From positions 26,374-90,373 of the forward strand of contig JBCBFT010000016.1 of the NCBI GenBank assembly GCA_038527485.1: a DNA stretch of 64,000 nt, given 5' to 3'. Each line of letters starts with the position of its first letter. Position 1 is the stretch's first letter. Made by a program: the position numbers and the translations under genes. Under the pieces are notes generated by a model. That model ran no database searches and had not been told where the DNA came from. It worked only from the letters and a program-made list of their open reading frames with translations. This DNA comes from JALEFZ01 sp038527485 (lineage in GTDB: Bacteria; Bacteroidota; Bacteroidia; J057). Shown piece by piece: positions 55,873 through 64,000 of the stretch.

Positions 55873-57819
55873 ATGAGAATATACTGGCTGCTGGTGTGGA
55901 TGATCGGTTTTCAGGCAATGGCTACTTATGCACAATCCGAAACCAAAGGACTCCCTGTAAATGATGAATTTCAACTTGCGGTAGACAAGGGCACCAGAAC
56001 CATGAAGGGACTTCCAGGTCCCAATTACTTCCAGAATCATGCCGACTATGACATCAAAGTCGAAGTAGTAGCGGGAGAAAATCCCATGATAAAAGGAAGA
56101 GAAAATATAGTCTATTTTAACGAAAGTCCTGATGAATTAACTCAATTGGTCATTCGGCTTTTCCAAGATTTTTACAAGCGCAAAGTCAAACATGATTTTA
56201 GTCTCCAAGAGGATGAGTATACAGAGGGCGTGACGATCCAAGCCATCGCAATTGAAGATCAAATCATACCTACAGATGCTTACAAACGCAAAGGTACCAA
56301 CCTATACCTCCCACTTCCAGAAAAACTCCTGCCAGGAGATTCTATCGCTTTGACCATTGTGTGGACCAACGCTATCACAAAAGGAAACTCTGTGCGTATG
56401 GGAAGCTATCCTTCGAGTCAAAATCTAGGTAAACAGGCGTTTTTTGTTGCCTACTGGTATCCGCAAATCGCTGTATATGACGATCTCTATGGTTGGGATG
56501 AAATCCAGTATACAGGCCTTGTAGAACATTACCTAGATCTAAACGATTACAAAGTCGAGATTACCGCAGCCGAAGATTTTCTCGTTTGGTCCACAGGTAT
56601 CCTTCAAAATCCTGATCAGATCTTAGCTTCGCCTTATCTCGATCGTTATCAACTCGCACAGACTGTGGATACGGTCGTCCGCATTGTGGGGAGGAGGGAC
56701 ATCGAACTCAAGGAAAGTGGGGAAACCACCTTTACAAGGCAGGCGTCAGATGGCAAACATACATGGAAGTTTACGGCTCCCAAAGTGCCAGATGTCGCAT
56801 TTTCGCTCAGCAATTACTACTATTGGGACGCAACAAGCTTGACGATAGACGAACCTGCCCGAAAGGTGATCGTAGATGCTTGTTACAATCCTCTCGCGCG
56901 CGATTTCAGGAGTGTGGCTGGTTTTGCGAGAGAAATATTGGAGGATCTTTCGACAGAAATTCCAGGTATTCCCTATCCCTATGATCAGATGACAGTATTC
57001 AATGGGGAAGTGATTGGTACAGGTGGAGGTATGGAATTTCCCATGATCGTCAATGATGGATCGTCCTTCAGCCTACGATATGCGTTCAACTTGACCTATC
57101 ATGAGATTGCCCATACTTATTTCCCTTTCTACATGGGGATCAATGAGCGCCGTTTTGCTTGGATGGATGAAGGATGGGCCAGTCTCCTGCCTGGAGACTT
57201 AGAAGTCGAAAAAGGATATGCTTCCTTACCGATGAAGAATAATGTGTCTTCATACGAGAGATTGGCTGGCAATTCTAAGATAAAACCTTTGATGACTCCA
57301 TCGTATGAACTCAAGCAGACAGCTTACTATATAGGAGCTTACATGCACCCTGCTACCGCCTATCATATGTTGCGCGATGTCATGGGAGACAGCCTGTTTG
57401 TTTTAGGAATCAGAACATACATTGATCGATGGAAGGAAAAGCATCCCCATCCTTATGATTTCTTCTTTACCTTCGATGAAGTCGCAGGCGAAGACCTGAG
57501 CTGGTTTTGGGAACCCTGGTTTTTTACCAATGGTATACCAGAACTCGGCATAGAGTCTCTGACGATTAAGAAGAAGAATCTCACAGCAGTCATCAAGAAT
57601 AATGGTACGCTACCTACACCTATCCACTTGGTTGTAGAGCTGAGAAATGGCGAAGAAGCAATCATTCACTACAGCCCTAGCGTCTGGAAAGACGGTGCAG
57701 AGACCTTCACCATTGAAAAGAAGTTTGATTCCAAAATTGTAGATGTCAATCTTGGACGGGCAGATATACCTGATAAGTCCCAAAAGAACAACGAGGGACG
57801 TAAATTTATGGATCAATAA
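55873..57819 (+). CDS. Exported M1-family zinc metallopeptidase
   Basis: A 648-residue gluzincin peptidase starting at the ATG at 55873 (signal peptide to about TYAQ); the frame is open 39 codons further upstream without signal features. The zinc site is HEIAH (410-414) and the third ligand is E433 in WMDEGWAS, with 18 residues between as in M1 aminopeptidases. GGGMEFPMIV replaces the usual GAMEN exopeptidase motif. The N-terminal half is the M1 beta-saddle. It would cleave N-terminal residues from peptides in the periplasm. The gene is divergent from the second CHAT gene and convergent with guaB, with a terminator after it. Family firm; the changed GAMEN motif leaves substrate mode open. Confidence 0.92.
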   Translation: MRIYWLLVWMIGFQAMATYAQSETKGLPVNDEFQLAVDKGTRTMKGLPGPNYFQNHADYDIKVEVVAGENPMIKGRENIVYFNESPDELTQLVIRLFQDFYKRKVKHDFSLQEDEYTEGVTIQAIAIEDQIIPTDAYKRKGTNLYLPLPEKLLPGDSIALTIVWTNAITKGNSVRMGSYPSSQNLGKQAFFVAYWYPQIAVYDDLYGWDEIQYTGLVEHYLDLNDYKVEITAAEDFLVWSTGILQNPDQILASPYLDRYQLAQTVDTVVRIVGRRDIELKESGETTFTRQASDGKHTWKFTAPKVPDVAFSLSNYYYWDATSLTIDEPARKVIVDACYNPLARDFRSVAGFAREILEDLSTEIPGIPYPYDQMTVFNGEVIGTGGGMEFPMIVNDGSSFSLRYAFNLTYHEIAHTYFPFYMGINERRFAWMDEGWASLLPGDLEVEKGYASLPMKNNVSSYERLAGNSKIKPLMTPSYELKQTAYYIGAYMHPATAYHMLRDVMGDSLFVLGIRTYIDRWKEKHPHPYDFFFTFDEVAGEDLSWFWEPWFFTNGIPELGIESLTIKKKNLTAVIKNNGTLPTPIHLVVELRNGEEAIIHYSPSVWKDGAETFTIEKKFDSKIVDVNLGRADIPDKSQKNNEGRKFMDQ

Positions 57820-57824
57820 AAACA

Positions 57825-57862
57825 GAAGGGCGCGTGAAAAAATCGTGCGCCCTTCGTATTTC
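57825..57862. terminator. Terminator between convergent M1 peptidase and guaB genes
   Basis: GAAGGGCGC (57825-57833) pairs perfectly with GCGCCCTTC (57847-57855), with A-rich DNA before and a T-rich stretch after, so it can serve both converging genes. Confidence 0.8.
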
Positions 57863-57875
57863 TGTATCAGCTACC

Positions 57876-59348
57876 CTATCGTTTGGACGAATAGTTGGGT
57901 GCTTCCTTTACAATCGTGATATCATGAGGATGACTCTCTCGTAGACCAGCATTGCTGATACGGGTGAACATACATTCTTGCAGTTCGGCCATATTTCCAG
58001 CCCCACAATAGCCCATGCCAGCTCTCAGACCTCCCTCTAGCTGGTAGAGTACTTCAGACACTTTGCCTTTGTAAGCTACGCGTCCGACAATTCCCTCTGG
58101 GACGAGCTTTTTGATATCATCTTCTACATCCTGGAAGTAGCGGTCTTTAGAACCTTCCTTCATGGCTTCTACTGAGCCCATTCCTCGGTATGTCTTGAAT
58201 CGACGGCCTTCGTAGAGGACCGTTTCACCTGGACTCTCGTCGGTTCCAGCGAAGAGGCCGCCCGCCATCACCGTGTGGGCACCTGCTGCCAGGGCTTTGA
58301 CAATATCTCCAGAGTACTTGATCCCACCATCTGCAATGATAGGAATCCCTGCGTCCTTGGCGACTTTTACTGCTTCTAGCACTGCTGAAAGTTGAGGAAC
58401 TCCGACTCCTGCGATGATCCGCGTCGTACAGATCGAACCAGGACCTACCCCTACTTTGATGCAATCGGCTCCTGCATCTATGAGTGCTGCTGTACCTTCT
58501 TTTGTGGCTACATTGCCTGCAACCAACTGCATCTCAGGAAATGCTTCGCGCACTTCGCGTACCATTTTCAAGACACCCGTCGAGTGTCCATGTGCCGTAT
58601 CAATGACGACTACATCTACCCCAGCTCGCCTAAGTGCTGTGATACGGTCAAATGTTTCAGCTTTGACCCCTACGGCTGCTCCTACCCTTAAACGTCCCAG
58701 GCTATCTTTACAAGCATTGGGAAACGTCTGTTTTTTGATGATGTCACGGTAGGTAATCAAACCAATGAGCTTCCCATGTGCATCTACTACAGGTAGCTTT
58801 TCTACACGAAAACGCTTGATCATCTCCTCCGCCTGCTCTAGGGTCGTCCCTTCAGGAGCGGTGATCAGATTCTCTTTGGTCATGAGTTCAGACACTTTGC
58901 GACCATCTGGTTCATGGAATCGCAAATCGCGATTTGTCAAAATCCCTACGAGTCGCTGGTTTTCGTCCACAATTGGGATTCCTCCAATGCGGTTCTCCGC
59001 CATAATCTGCGTCGCACGCAGCAGCGTATCGTCCGCCTCTAGCGTAATGGGATCGACAATCAGACCACTTTCCGAACGCTTGACTTTGCGAACTTCTTCG
59101 GCCTGCCTTTCGATAGACATATTTTTATGGATGATGCCAATCCCTCCTGATGCCGCCATCGCGATCGCCATGCGGTGCTCAGTTACGGTATCCATAGCCG
59201 CACTGATAAAGGGAAGGTTGAGCTTGATCTCACGAGTGAGCTGGGTAGAAGTGTTTACTTCTCTAGGTAAGACTTCTGATTGTCGAGGTATGAGGAGGAC
59301 GTCGTCATAAGTCAATCCGTCATACAGAATTTTGGAGTGTTTTGACAT
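57876..59348 (-). CDS. guaB: Inosine-5'-monophosphate dehydrogenase
   Basis: A 490-residue IMP dehydrogenase that converts IMP to XMP with NAD+, the committed step of GMP synthesis. The ATG at 59348 is the usual start; ten codons upstream are also open. Landmarks are LTYDDVLLIPRQSEVLP, a pair of CBS domains (about 95-210; GGIPIVDENQRLVGILTNRD and LPVVDAHGKLIGLITYRD), the catalytic Cys loop GPGSICTTRIIAGVG, ADGGIKYSGDIVKALAAGA, and YRGMGSVEAM for the flap. Length and motif order are standard. It is a core housekeeping gene with its own Bacteroidota promoter, flanked by CHAT-containing genes without obvious functional link. Confidence 0.98.
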   Translation of the reverse strand: MSKHSKILYDGLTYDDVLLIPRQSEVLPREVNTSTQLTREIKLNLPFISAAMDTVTEHRMAIAMAASGGIGIIHKNMSIERQAEEVRKVKRSESGLIVDPITLEADDTLLRATQIMAENRIGGIPIVDENQRLVGILTNRDLRFHEPDGRKVSELMTKENLITAPEGTTLEQAEEMIKRFRVEKLPVVDAHGKLIGLITYRDIIKKQTFPNACKDSLGRLRVGAAVGVKAETFDRITALRRAGVDVVVIDTAHGHSTGVLKMVREVREAFPEMQLVAGNVATKEGTAALIDAGADCIKVGVGPGSICTTRIIAGVGVPQLSAVLEAVKVAKDAGIPIIADGGIKYSGDIVKALAAGAHTVMAGGLFAGTDESPGETVLYEGRRFKTYRGMGSVEAMKEGSKDRYFQDVEDDIKKLVPEGIVGRVAYKGKVSEVLYQLEGGLRAGMGYCGAGNMAELQECMFTRISNAGLRESHPHDITIVKEAPNYSSKR

Positions 59349-59379
59349 AAGCAAATATCTAGTATCGACATTTGCCAAA

Positions 59380-59411
59380 CAAAGTTACACAGATTTTGCA
59401 GTTTTTAGCAA
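59380..59411 (-). promoter_or_regulatory. Promoter of guaB
   Basis: On the minus strand TTG (59411-59409), a 21-base spacer, then TAACTTTG (59387-59380) fit the Bacteroidota -33/-7 consensus. The -7 element is 31 bp before the guaB ATG. Confidence 0.6.
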
Positions 59412-59582
59412 GGAATCGTCCTTTCAAAATAAAGCAAAATAAGAAGTCCCTAATTGGGCCAGGGAAATGGGCCGCTACGCAAAGGGAAAAGCCCCCAGCT
59501 GAGGATCTATACGAGGTTTTTTGCCCAAAGGCCAATCGAGAACTATAAGTAAGGCTCTCAATATTTTTTATGCATTCTCCCC

Positions 59583-59618
59583 AAAATAGACGGCCAGTAT
59601 ATTTCTACACTGACCGTC
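59583..59618 (-). terminator. Rho-independent terminator after the CHAT-TPR gene
   Basis: On the minus strand GACGGTCAGT (59618-59609) pairs with ACTGGCCGTC (59598-59589), one G-T pair, followed by TATTTTG. It lies 24 bp after the stop of the 59642 gene and ahead of the guaB promoter. Confidence 0.7.
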
Positions 59619-59641
59619 CATCTTCCATATATTCTCTCCCA

Positions 59642-62080
59642 TCAGGGGGCTTGCAAACCTGTCTTGATGGCCAATTCTACTTCTTTCCAATCCCCATCCG
59701 ATAGTCCTTTTTGAGGATTGACGGTATTGAGGTTGATTTCTACTGCGTCCAATTCCAGCCATAATTGTTCTCGCTGATCTAGTGCCTCACGGTGGTGAGG
59801 ATTGATAGTCAGTGCGTATTCATAGTCAGACAGAGCCTTCTCTTTGAGATTGAGTGCGGCAAATACACGTCCACGTTGGTGGTATGAGTTGGGATCTTGA
59901 GGATTCAGTCGAATCGCTTCTGTATATTCTTTGATACAATCCTTGAAGTAGCCCATGCCCTGATAGCATTTGGCGAGCATCCTATGGTATAGCGCATATC
60001 CTTGCTGACCTTTGGACTCGATCAAACTAAGATTACTGTAGGCTGCTTGGTAGTCTTCGTTTCGTAGGTAAGCTGTAGCAAGTATCCAATGATGAATATC
60101 CGCGAGGCTCCCTGAAAAATTCCCTTCCTTCAAATCATAAATATCTAAGAAGGACCTCCCCCCGTACTGGACTTCTGTCGCTGGGTCTTGTATGAGAATA
60201 TTTTCCAATGCTACATAATTGAGATTGAATGCAGTCGAATCCCAACTAGGGCTACCATAATTACCCCAAAGGACTAAGTGGGCCCCGTATACTTCTCCAA
60301 TCCTTTTGGCTTCCTCTGCATTTTGAGGACAGGCCACACCATTGGCAAATGCTACATGAAGTCCCAACTCGCTACTCTCCTGCAGGGTATTTAACCAGTT
60401 TTTGATCTCCTCCTCTTTGGTTTTCCCTTCCACAAAGCAATCTGGATGCAGGGTAAAAGGCAAAATCAATACGTTGTATTTATTGGTCTGCTGGAAGGTC
60501 TCCAATAGGTTGGGTGTCCCAGCGAGTTCCATCTCAGGATCTTGGCCGACGAAAAGCAACAAAGACAACGCAATGAACATACTGACGCCTACTCCCCAGA
60601 CTCCTGCGAGCCATGATACATTTTGATGAGGGGGTTTGGGTTGTGGATCTGCTACGTGTCGGGAAGTATTCTGCGGGTTTTGATGAATCATCAGTTCCCG
60701 CTCTCGGATTGAATCAGATAGTGCCGTCTCCAAAGGTCTATCTGTAGGATCTTGTATGATGCTGCGCATCGTAGGACGCGGGATGACTTCCTCTACCTTA
60801 GGGGTAGATTCTTCCATTTTTACCTCTGCAAACTCAAGATAGATAGGCTCTGGTATGTAAATGGGAGGAAAGTCTGCTTCTAAATCTAAGACTCCAGGAT
60901 CTGATTCGATTCGCTCCGTTACAATGCCTGGAATAGCGTCCTCCTCTACAGTCTCAGCATCTGGCTCTGGCCATTCTTCCTCACTATGTATTTCTTCTTC
61001 CTGCTCTGGCTCTTGTTCCTGTATCTCCTCAGCATTTTCGGTGGACATTTCCTCATCTAACGACAGGGAAAGATCTGAATCATGAAGAGATTCTTCTGAG
61101 TGTACTTTTTCTTCCGCTTGTATGTCTAGAGGCTGTTCCTCTACAAGCGTGTGTGCTTCTTCCTCTACAGGTATGTGAGTAGGAGTGGAGACAAGCTCTG
61201 CAGCTGGAGTAGATTCTTCTGCTTTTACAGTTTCCCCTGACTCTAGCATGAGGCTGACTTCAGGCCGGAAAAGCGTAGGATGCATGGCTTCAATCTCCCG
61301 CTGTCGAGCCTCCATATAAGTTCCTCGACCTCCTCTCAACTGAGGAAGCGTACCAGGACCTTGTATATTCTCTGGCTCCTGTATCCGTTCTGGTCTCAAC
61401 TCAGGGATAGGGGCAGGAGTGACCCACTGCCAGTCCATTAGGCTCCTCTCAGAACTTAGGTACAAAAGGCCCCATGAATGGAAGGTGCCCTCTTTTCTGC
61501 TAGATTTCAACTCCCAATACTCGTATGGATCGCTGGGAATCTCATGTCGAGGGATATAGGTCTCTAGCAACTGGGCGGTGTAGTGTAAGCTTTCCTCTAG
61601 CGTACGTCCAGACATCAGCGCGGAGTAGAAGGTCGTTCGGAAGGCTTCTCTATCTATGGATTCATCTAATAGTAGTACAGCAGCATGGCCCGAAAAGACC
61701 CACTGCTCTGCAATATCCAATGAAAAGCCCGCTTCCAGAATAACCAATTTCAATCCGCTTAAGCGTTCGAAATACAGCTGATCAAAAGAAAGCATTTGAC
61801 GCTTACCGCGCGCCATATTGATATATAACTTCTCCTCCGAAGGATATTCACCGACGATATGTAAAACCGAAATGTAGGGATGCGAGACGGTTCCATTTAG
61901 AACCTCCCATGCAGGTAGGATGTCTGCTGTTCCTTCACGTAAAATCTGCAGGTGTGCGTTGGCCTCCGTTTGAAGTGTCTGCAACTGCTCCTGTATACGC
62001 TTTATATTTCGATTGCCCCTTTTCTTTGGTAAATGACTAATGTAAGCAAGAAAAAGAGCGCTGGTGGTAGAACTCATCAT
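59642..62080 (-). CDS. CHAT-like / acidic linker / membrane helix / TPR fusion protein
   Basis: An 812-residue multi-domain protein. Residues about 5-215 resemble the two neighbouring CHAT proteins: H74 in VLHIVGE, the strand LVILEAGFS where the Cys of the active copy is lost (F119 nearest), a FYSALMSGRT helix and the closing SWGLLYLSS. A very acidic, Glu-rich low-complexity linker follows (about 280-430). One membrane helix lies at about 490-511. Beyond it are a small alpha/beta domain (YNVLILPF, EAKRIGEVYGAHLVLWGNYG) and three or more TPR units (about 655-790). The protein would place the CHAT-like part and the TPR part on opposite sides of the inner membrane. It may pass a signal from periplasm to cytoplasm; this is inference. 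Its own terminator follows. Confidence 0.68.
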   Translation of the reverse strand: MMSSTTSALFLAYISHLPKKRGNRNIKRIQEQLQTLQTEANAHLQILREGTADILPAWEVLNGTVSHPYISVLHIVGEYPSEEKLYINMARGKRQMLSFDQLYFERLSGLKLVILEAGFSLDIAEQWVFSGHAAVLLLDESIDREAFRTTFYSALMSGRTLEESLHYTAQLLETYIPRHEIPSDPYEYWELKSSRKEGTFHSWGLLYLSSERSLMDWQWVTPAPIPELRPERIQEPENIQGPGTLPQLRGGRGTYMEARQREIEAMHPTLFRPEVSLMLESGETVKAEESTPAAELVSTPTHIPVEEEAHTLVEEQPLDIQAEEKVHSEESLHDSDLSLSLDEEMSTENAEEIQEQEPEQEEEIHSEEEWPEPDAETVEEDAIPGIVTERIESDPGVLDLEADFPPIYIPEPIYLEFAEVKMEESTPKVEEVIPRPTMRSIIQDPTDRPLETALSDSIRERELMIHQNPQNTSRHVADPQPKPPHQNVSWLAGVWGVGVSMFIALSLLLFVGQDPEMELAGTPNLLETFQQTNKYNVLILPFTLHPDCFVEGKTKEEEIKNWLNTLQESSELGLHVAFANGVACPQNAEEAKRIGEVYGAHLVLWGNYGSPSWDSTAFNLNYVALENILIQDPATEVQYGGRSFLDIYDLKEGNFSGSLADIHHWILATAYLRNEDYQAAYSNLSLIESKGQQGYALYHRMLAKCYQGMGYFKDCIKEYTEAIRLNPQDPNSYHQRGRVFAALNLKEKALSDYEYALTINPHHREALDQREQLWLELDAVEINLNTVNPQKGLSDGDWKEVELAIKTGLQAP

Positions 62081-62397
62081 GGTATTTATTTAATACTCCA
62101 CCAAACGGGATATTTATTTGAAGAATAATTCCATGAATTAGCTCAATGATTATGCCATCGAACGGGCCATTTGCGCAGGCTATCCTATAGGAGGCTCAAA
62201 TGGTAAAAAATGAAGATCATTCAGTGGAATTAAGAATAATCTATACATCCTCAATTCTCGAACCTTTGACCCTTCGCAAATAATAGATCAAGTATTATAC
62301 CGAATAGATGACCATTCAGACAGTAAGTCCGAATATTCATCCACACATAAGCCATATACATGCACAGTGTAAAAGACGAAAGACACCCGCTCTTCTA
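62081..62397. other. Intergenic region between PseC-type gene and CHAT-TPR gene
   Basis: These 317 bp hold no gene. They contain the upstream region of the CHAT-TPR gene. A small hairpin CTCTT-CTACT-AAGAG (62390-62404) overlaps the end of the aminotransferase gene and may end its transcript. No consensus promoter is seen. Confidence 0.4.
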
Positions 62398-63576
62398 CTA
62401 AGAGTGCATTTCAGGATATGAGGCAAAAAAGGCGGACAATGTTTGAATGACGAAGTCTTGCTGTTGCTCAGTGAGTGTAGGATATAATGGCAGACTCAAG
62501 CATCGCTGATAATAATGCTCCGCATGTGGGAAGTGGGAAGCTCCCTCTACTAATCCTTGATAGTCAGGCTGATAATAAATAGGGATATAGTGTACCTGCG
62601 GATAGATTTTATGTCTCCTTAGGTAGTTATACAAGGCTGTCCTATGGGGTGTCTCGATCACATATAGGTGGTATGCATGTCCTTGTGCAGACTTTGGCAA
62701 AACGATAGGCAGAGAATCCAATGCTTCATCATATCGCTGAGCTAGTGCCCTTCTTTTCACGATATTCTCCCCTGCTCTCGCAAGCTGACTGATACCCAGA
62801 GCTGCTTGAATATCGCTCAAGCGGTAATTATATCCCAGCATTTGCATTTCGTAGTACCATCCTCCATGATCGTGTTGCAAGCGAGCTCTGTCTCTTGTAA
62901 TCCCATGATTGCGGTACTGAATCATGCGTTGGTACAGTGCTTTATCGTTGGTGGTGACCATGCCACCTTCACCCGTAGCGATATGTTTGACAGGGTGAAA
63001 GGAGAAAATGGCAAGATCTGCATAGGCACCATTGCCACATGACTGTTGTTCTTCCTTACTATCGGTAAAAAATCCTCCAGGCGAATGGCAGGAATCTTCG
63101 ATGATTCGCAAATCGTGAATATCTGCAAGCGCACGCACGCGCTCCATGTCTACAGGGTGTCCAGCAAAGTCTACGGCGACAATACCCTGATATGTTCCTG
63201 CAGGTGCTTGATCTAATTTTTCCTCCAACAGATCCAAATCCATTATCCTGGTTTGAGGATCTATGTCTACCAGTTCGATGCTCCCGCCTGCATATCGGAC
63301 ACAATTGGCTGAAGCCACAAAGGTAATGGGCGTCGTAAGATAACGATCACCAGGCTTCACGCCGAGGGCGAGGGTACACAAATGCAAGGCAGCAGTCCCA
63401 CTTGAGCATGCTACGGCGTATGTCGCACCTACATATGTTGCAAACGCCTCCTCAAACGCAGCAATGCGAGGACCGCCTGTGAGATAATCATGTTTGAGGA
63501 CGGCTACGACAGCTTCGATATCAGCCTCCGTAACTTCTTGACGCCCATAGGGGATGGGAAAATTAATTTCAGACAT
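62398..63576 (-). CDS. pseC: PLP-dependent DegT/DnrJ aminotransferase, PseC-like
   Basis: A 392-residue sugar aminotransferase starting at the ATG at 63576 (the frame is open 19 codons further upstream). It most resembles PseC, which makes UDP-4-amino-4,6-dideoxy-N-acetyl-beta-L-altrosamine in pseudaminic acid synthesis. Landmarks are YGRQEVTEADIEAV, DYLTGGPRIAAFEEAFA, SSGTAALHL, TPITFVASANCVRYAGGSIE, DFAGHPVDM, EDSCHSPGG, and the PLP-lysine segment FSFHPVKHIATGEGGMV. The product class (DegT/DnrJ) is firm; the precise sugar is inferred from close motif similarity. No other pseudaminic acid genes are in the window. A possible cell-surface glycan role. Confidence 0.88.
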   Translation of the reverse strand: MSEINFPIPYGRQEVTEADIEAVVAVLKHDYLTGGPRIAAFEEAFATYVGATYAVACSSGTAALHLCTLALGVKPGDRYLTTPITFVASANCVRYAGGSIELVDIDPQTRIMDLDLLEEKLDQAPAGTYQGIVAVDFAGHPVDMERVRALADIHDLRIIEDSCHSPGGFFTDSKEEQQSCGNGAYADLAIFSFHPVKHIATGEGGMVTTNDKALYQRMIQYRNHGITRDRARLQHDHGGWYYEMQMLGYNYRLSDIQAALGISQLARAGENIVKRRALAQRYDEALDSLPIVLPKSAQGHAYHLYVIETPHRTALYNYLRRHKIYPQVHYIPIYYQPDYQGLVEGASHFPHAEHYYQRCLSLPLYPTLTEQQQDFVIQTLSAFFASYPEMHS

Positions 63577-63667
63577 AGAAGTATTTAGGGGAATCCCTAC
63601 AAGTATAGCATTTCTTTTGGCCATAGGCACCACAAGAATCCCCTGATTATTTCATTAGGCTTATGCA

Positions 63668-64000
63668 TCAGGGACGAACTTTTCGAAGAATGATCTGTGA
63701 TTGCTGTGCCTGGATGATTTTATCGTATAGCTTTTTTAGAGATTGAAAGGAGGAAGGAGCAAAGGTCGTTCGGTTGATGGTCCAAATGCTTTGTACTTGA
63801 ATTTGATCTTGTATAGGTTCGACTTGGAAGAAGAAGGATATATCCTGATTGGGTAATGAATAGTGGACAGGATCAGGTAACGACTCTATCTGATAACCTT
63901 CGGGAATATTGAGCAAAGATGAAAATTGTTTTTTTCCCTTGATCCCAAAATCTATGGGAAATAGCCTTTGGGGCGTATCAAAAGGATTCTCTTTTTGGCC
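63668..64000 (-). CDS. C-terminal end of a probable DUF3857/transglutaminase-family protein, cut by window edge
   Basis: The frame is open from the right window edge to its stop, 110 residues visible. NPFDTPQRLFPIDFG, then LNIPEGYQIESLPDP, and the beta-rich tail match the C-terminal part of the Bacteroidota DUF3857/transglutaminase-like exported proteins. The N-terminal domains and any catalytic Cys lie beyond the edge. A TTG at 63916 is inside the protein and is not its start. The gene is 91 bp upstream of the aminotransferase, same strand. Confidence 0.6.
   Translation of the reverse strand, partial: GQKENPFDTPQRLFPIDFGIKGKKQFSSLLNIPEGYQIESLPDPVHYSLPNQDISFFFQVEPIQDQIQVQSIWTINRTTFAPSSFQSLKKLYDKIIQAQQSQIILRKVRP

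Noticed and set aside
58765..59310. 181-codon open frame antisense to guaB
   Set aside because: Shadow of the CBS-domain region of guaB; low-complexity serine/arginine-rich translation.
51542..62080. Mobile-element origin for the RecQ-tail/CHAT group
   Set aside because: No integrase, transposase, tRNA or terminal repeat is visible near it; the only integrase remnant lies beside tRNA-Ser at 44 kb and faces the other way.

Overview
The window comes from a member of the Bacteroidota, most likely a free-living, probably marine, polysaccharide degrader. The signs are a SusC/SusD pair, a hybrid two-component regulator, many Bacteroidota-style lipoproteins, several proteins with a C-terminal type IX secretion (T9SS) sorting domain, and promoters of the TTG/TAnnTTTG type upstream of tRNA-Ser, guaB and one sulfatase. 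Genus and species cannot be read from the sequence.

Region 1 (1-43.9 kb) is a large polysaccharide utilisation locus built around six formylglycine-type sulfatases. With them are a LacZ-like GH2 beta-galactosidase, a second GH2 enzyme, a galactose mutarotase cut by the window edge, a GH43/GH117-like beta-propeller enzyme, a broken relative of it, two large paralogous clan GH-A-like proteins with fibronectin III modules, and another T9SS-exported GH-A-like enzyme. SusC/SusD provide glycan uptake, a 1366-residue hybrid sensor/regulator provides control, and two ELWxxDGT-repeat proteins are probably surface proteins. Galactosidases, mutarotase and sulfatases together suggest a sulfated galactan of the agar, porphyran or carrageenan type; this is inference. 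Operons that can be read from spacing are sulfatase/GH43-like/pseudogene on the minus strand (6728-3639), susC/susD/sulfatase (12717-19156), and lipoprotein/lacZ/sulfatase (38198-43927).

Region 2 (43.9-44.7 kb) looks like the right edge of an integrated island. A 96-residue orphan arm-DNA-binding domain of a tyrosine integrase lies next to the 3' end of tRNA-Ser(GGA), and four copies of an AATAGGTGTCRCT-like motif lie between them.

Region 3 (44.7-64 kb) is more like a chromosomal core: tyrS, guaB, a PseC-type aminotransferase, a MATE exporter, an M1 metallopeptidase, an alpha/beta hydrolase, a TPR protein and the end of a probable transglutaminase-family protein. Within it lies the most unusual group: two tandem genes that resemble only the C-terminal tail of RecQ (RQC-HRDC-HTH) with no helicase, followed by three membrane-anchored CHAT (caspase-like) proteins. 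Only one of the three keeps a visible His/Cys dyad; the other two have phenylalanine at or near the cysteine position. The third is fused to a long acidic linker and TPR repeats. Whether these form one system is not known.
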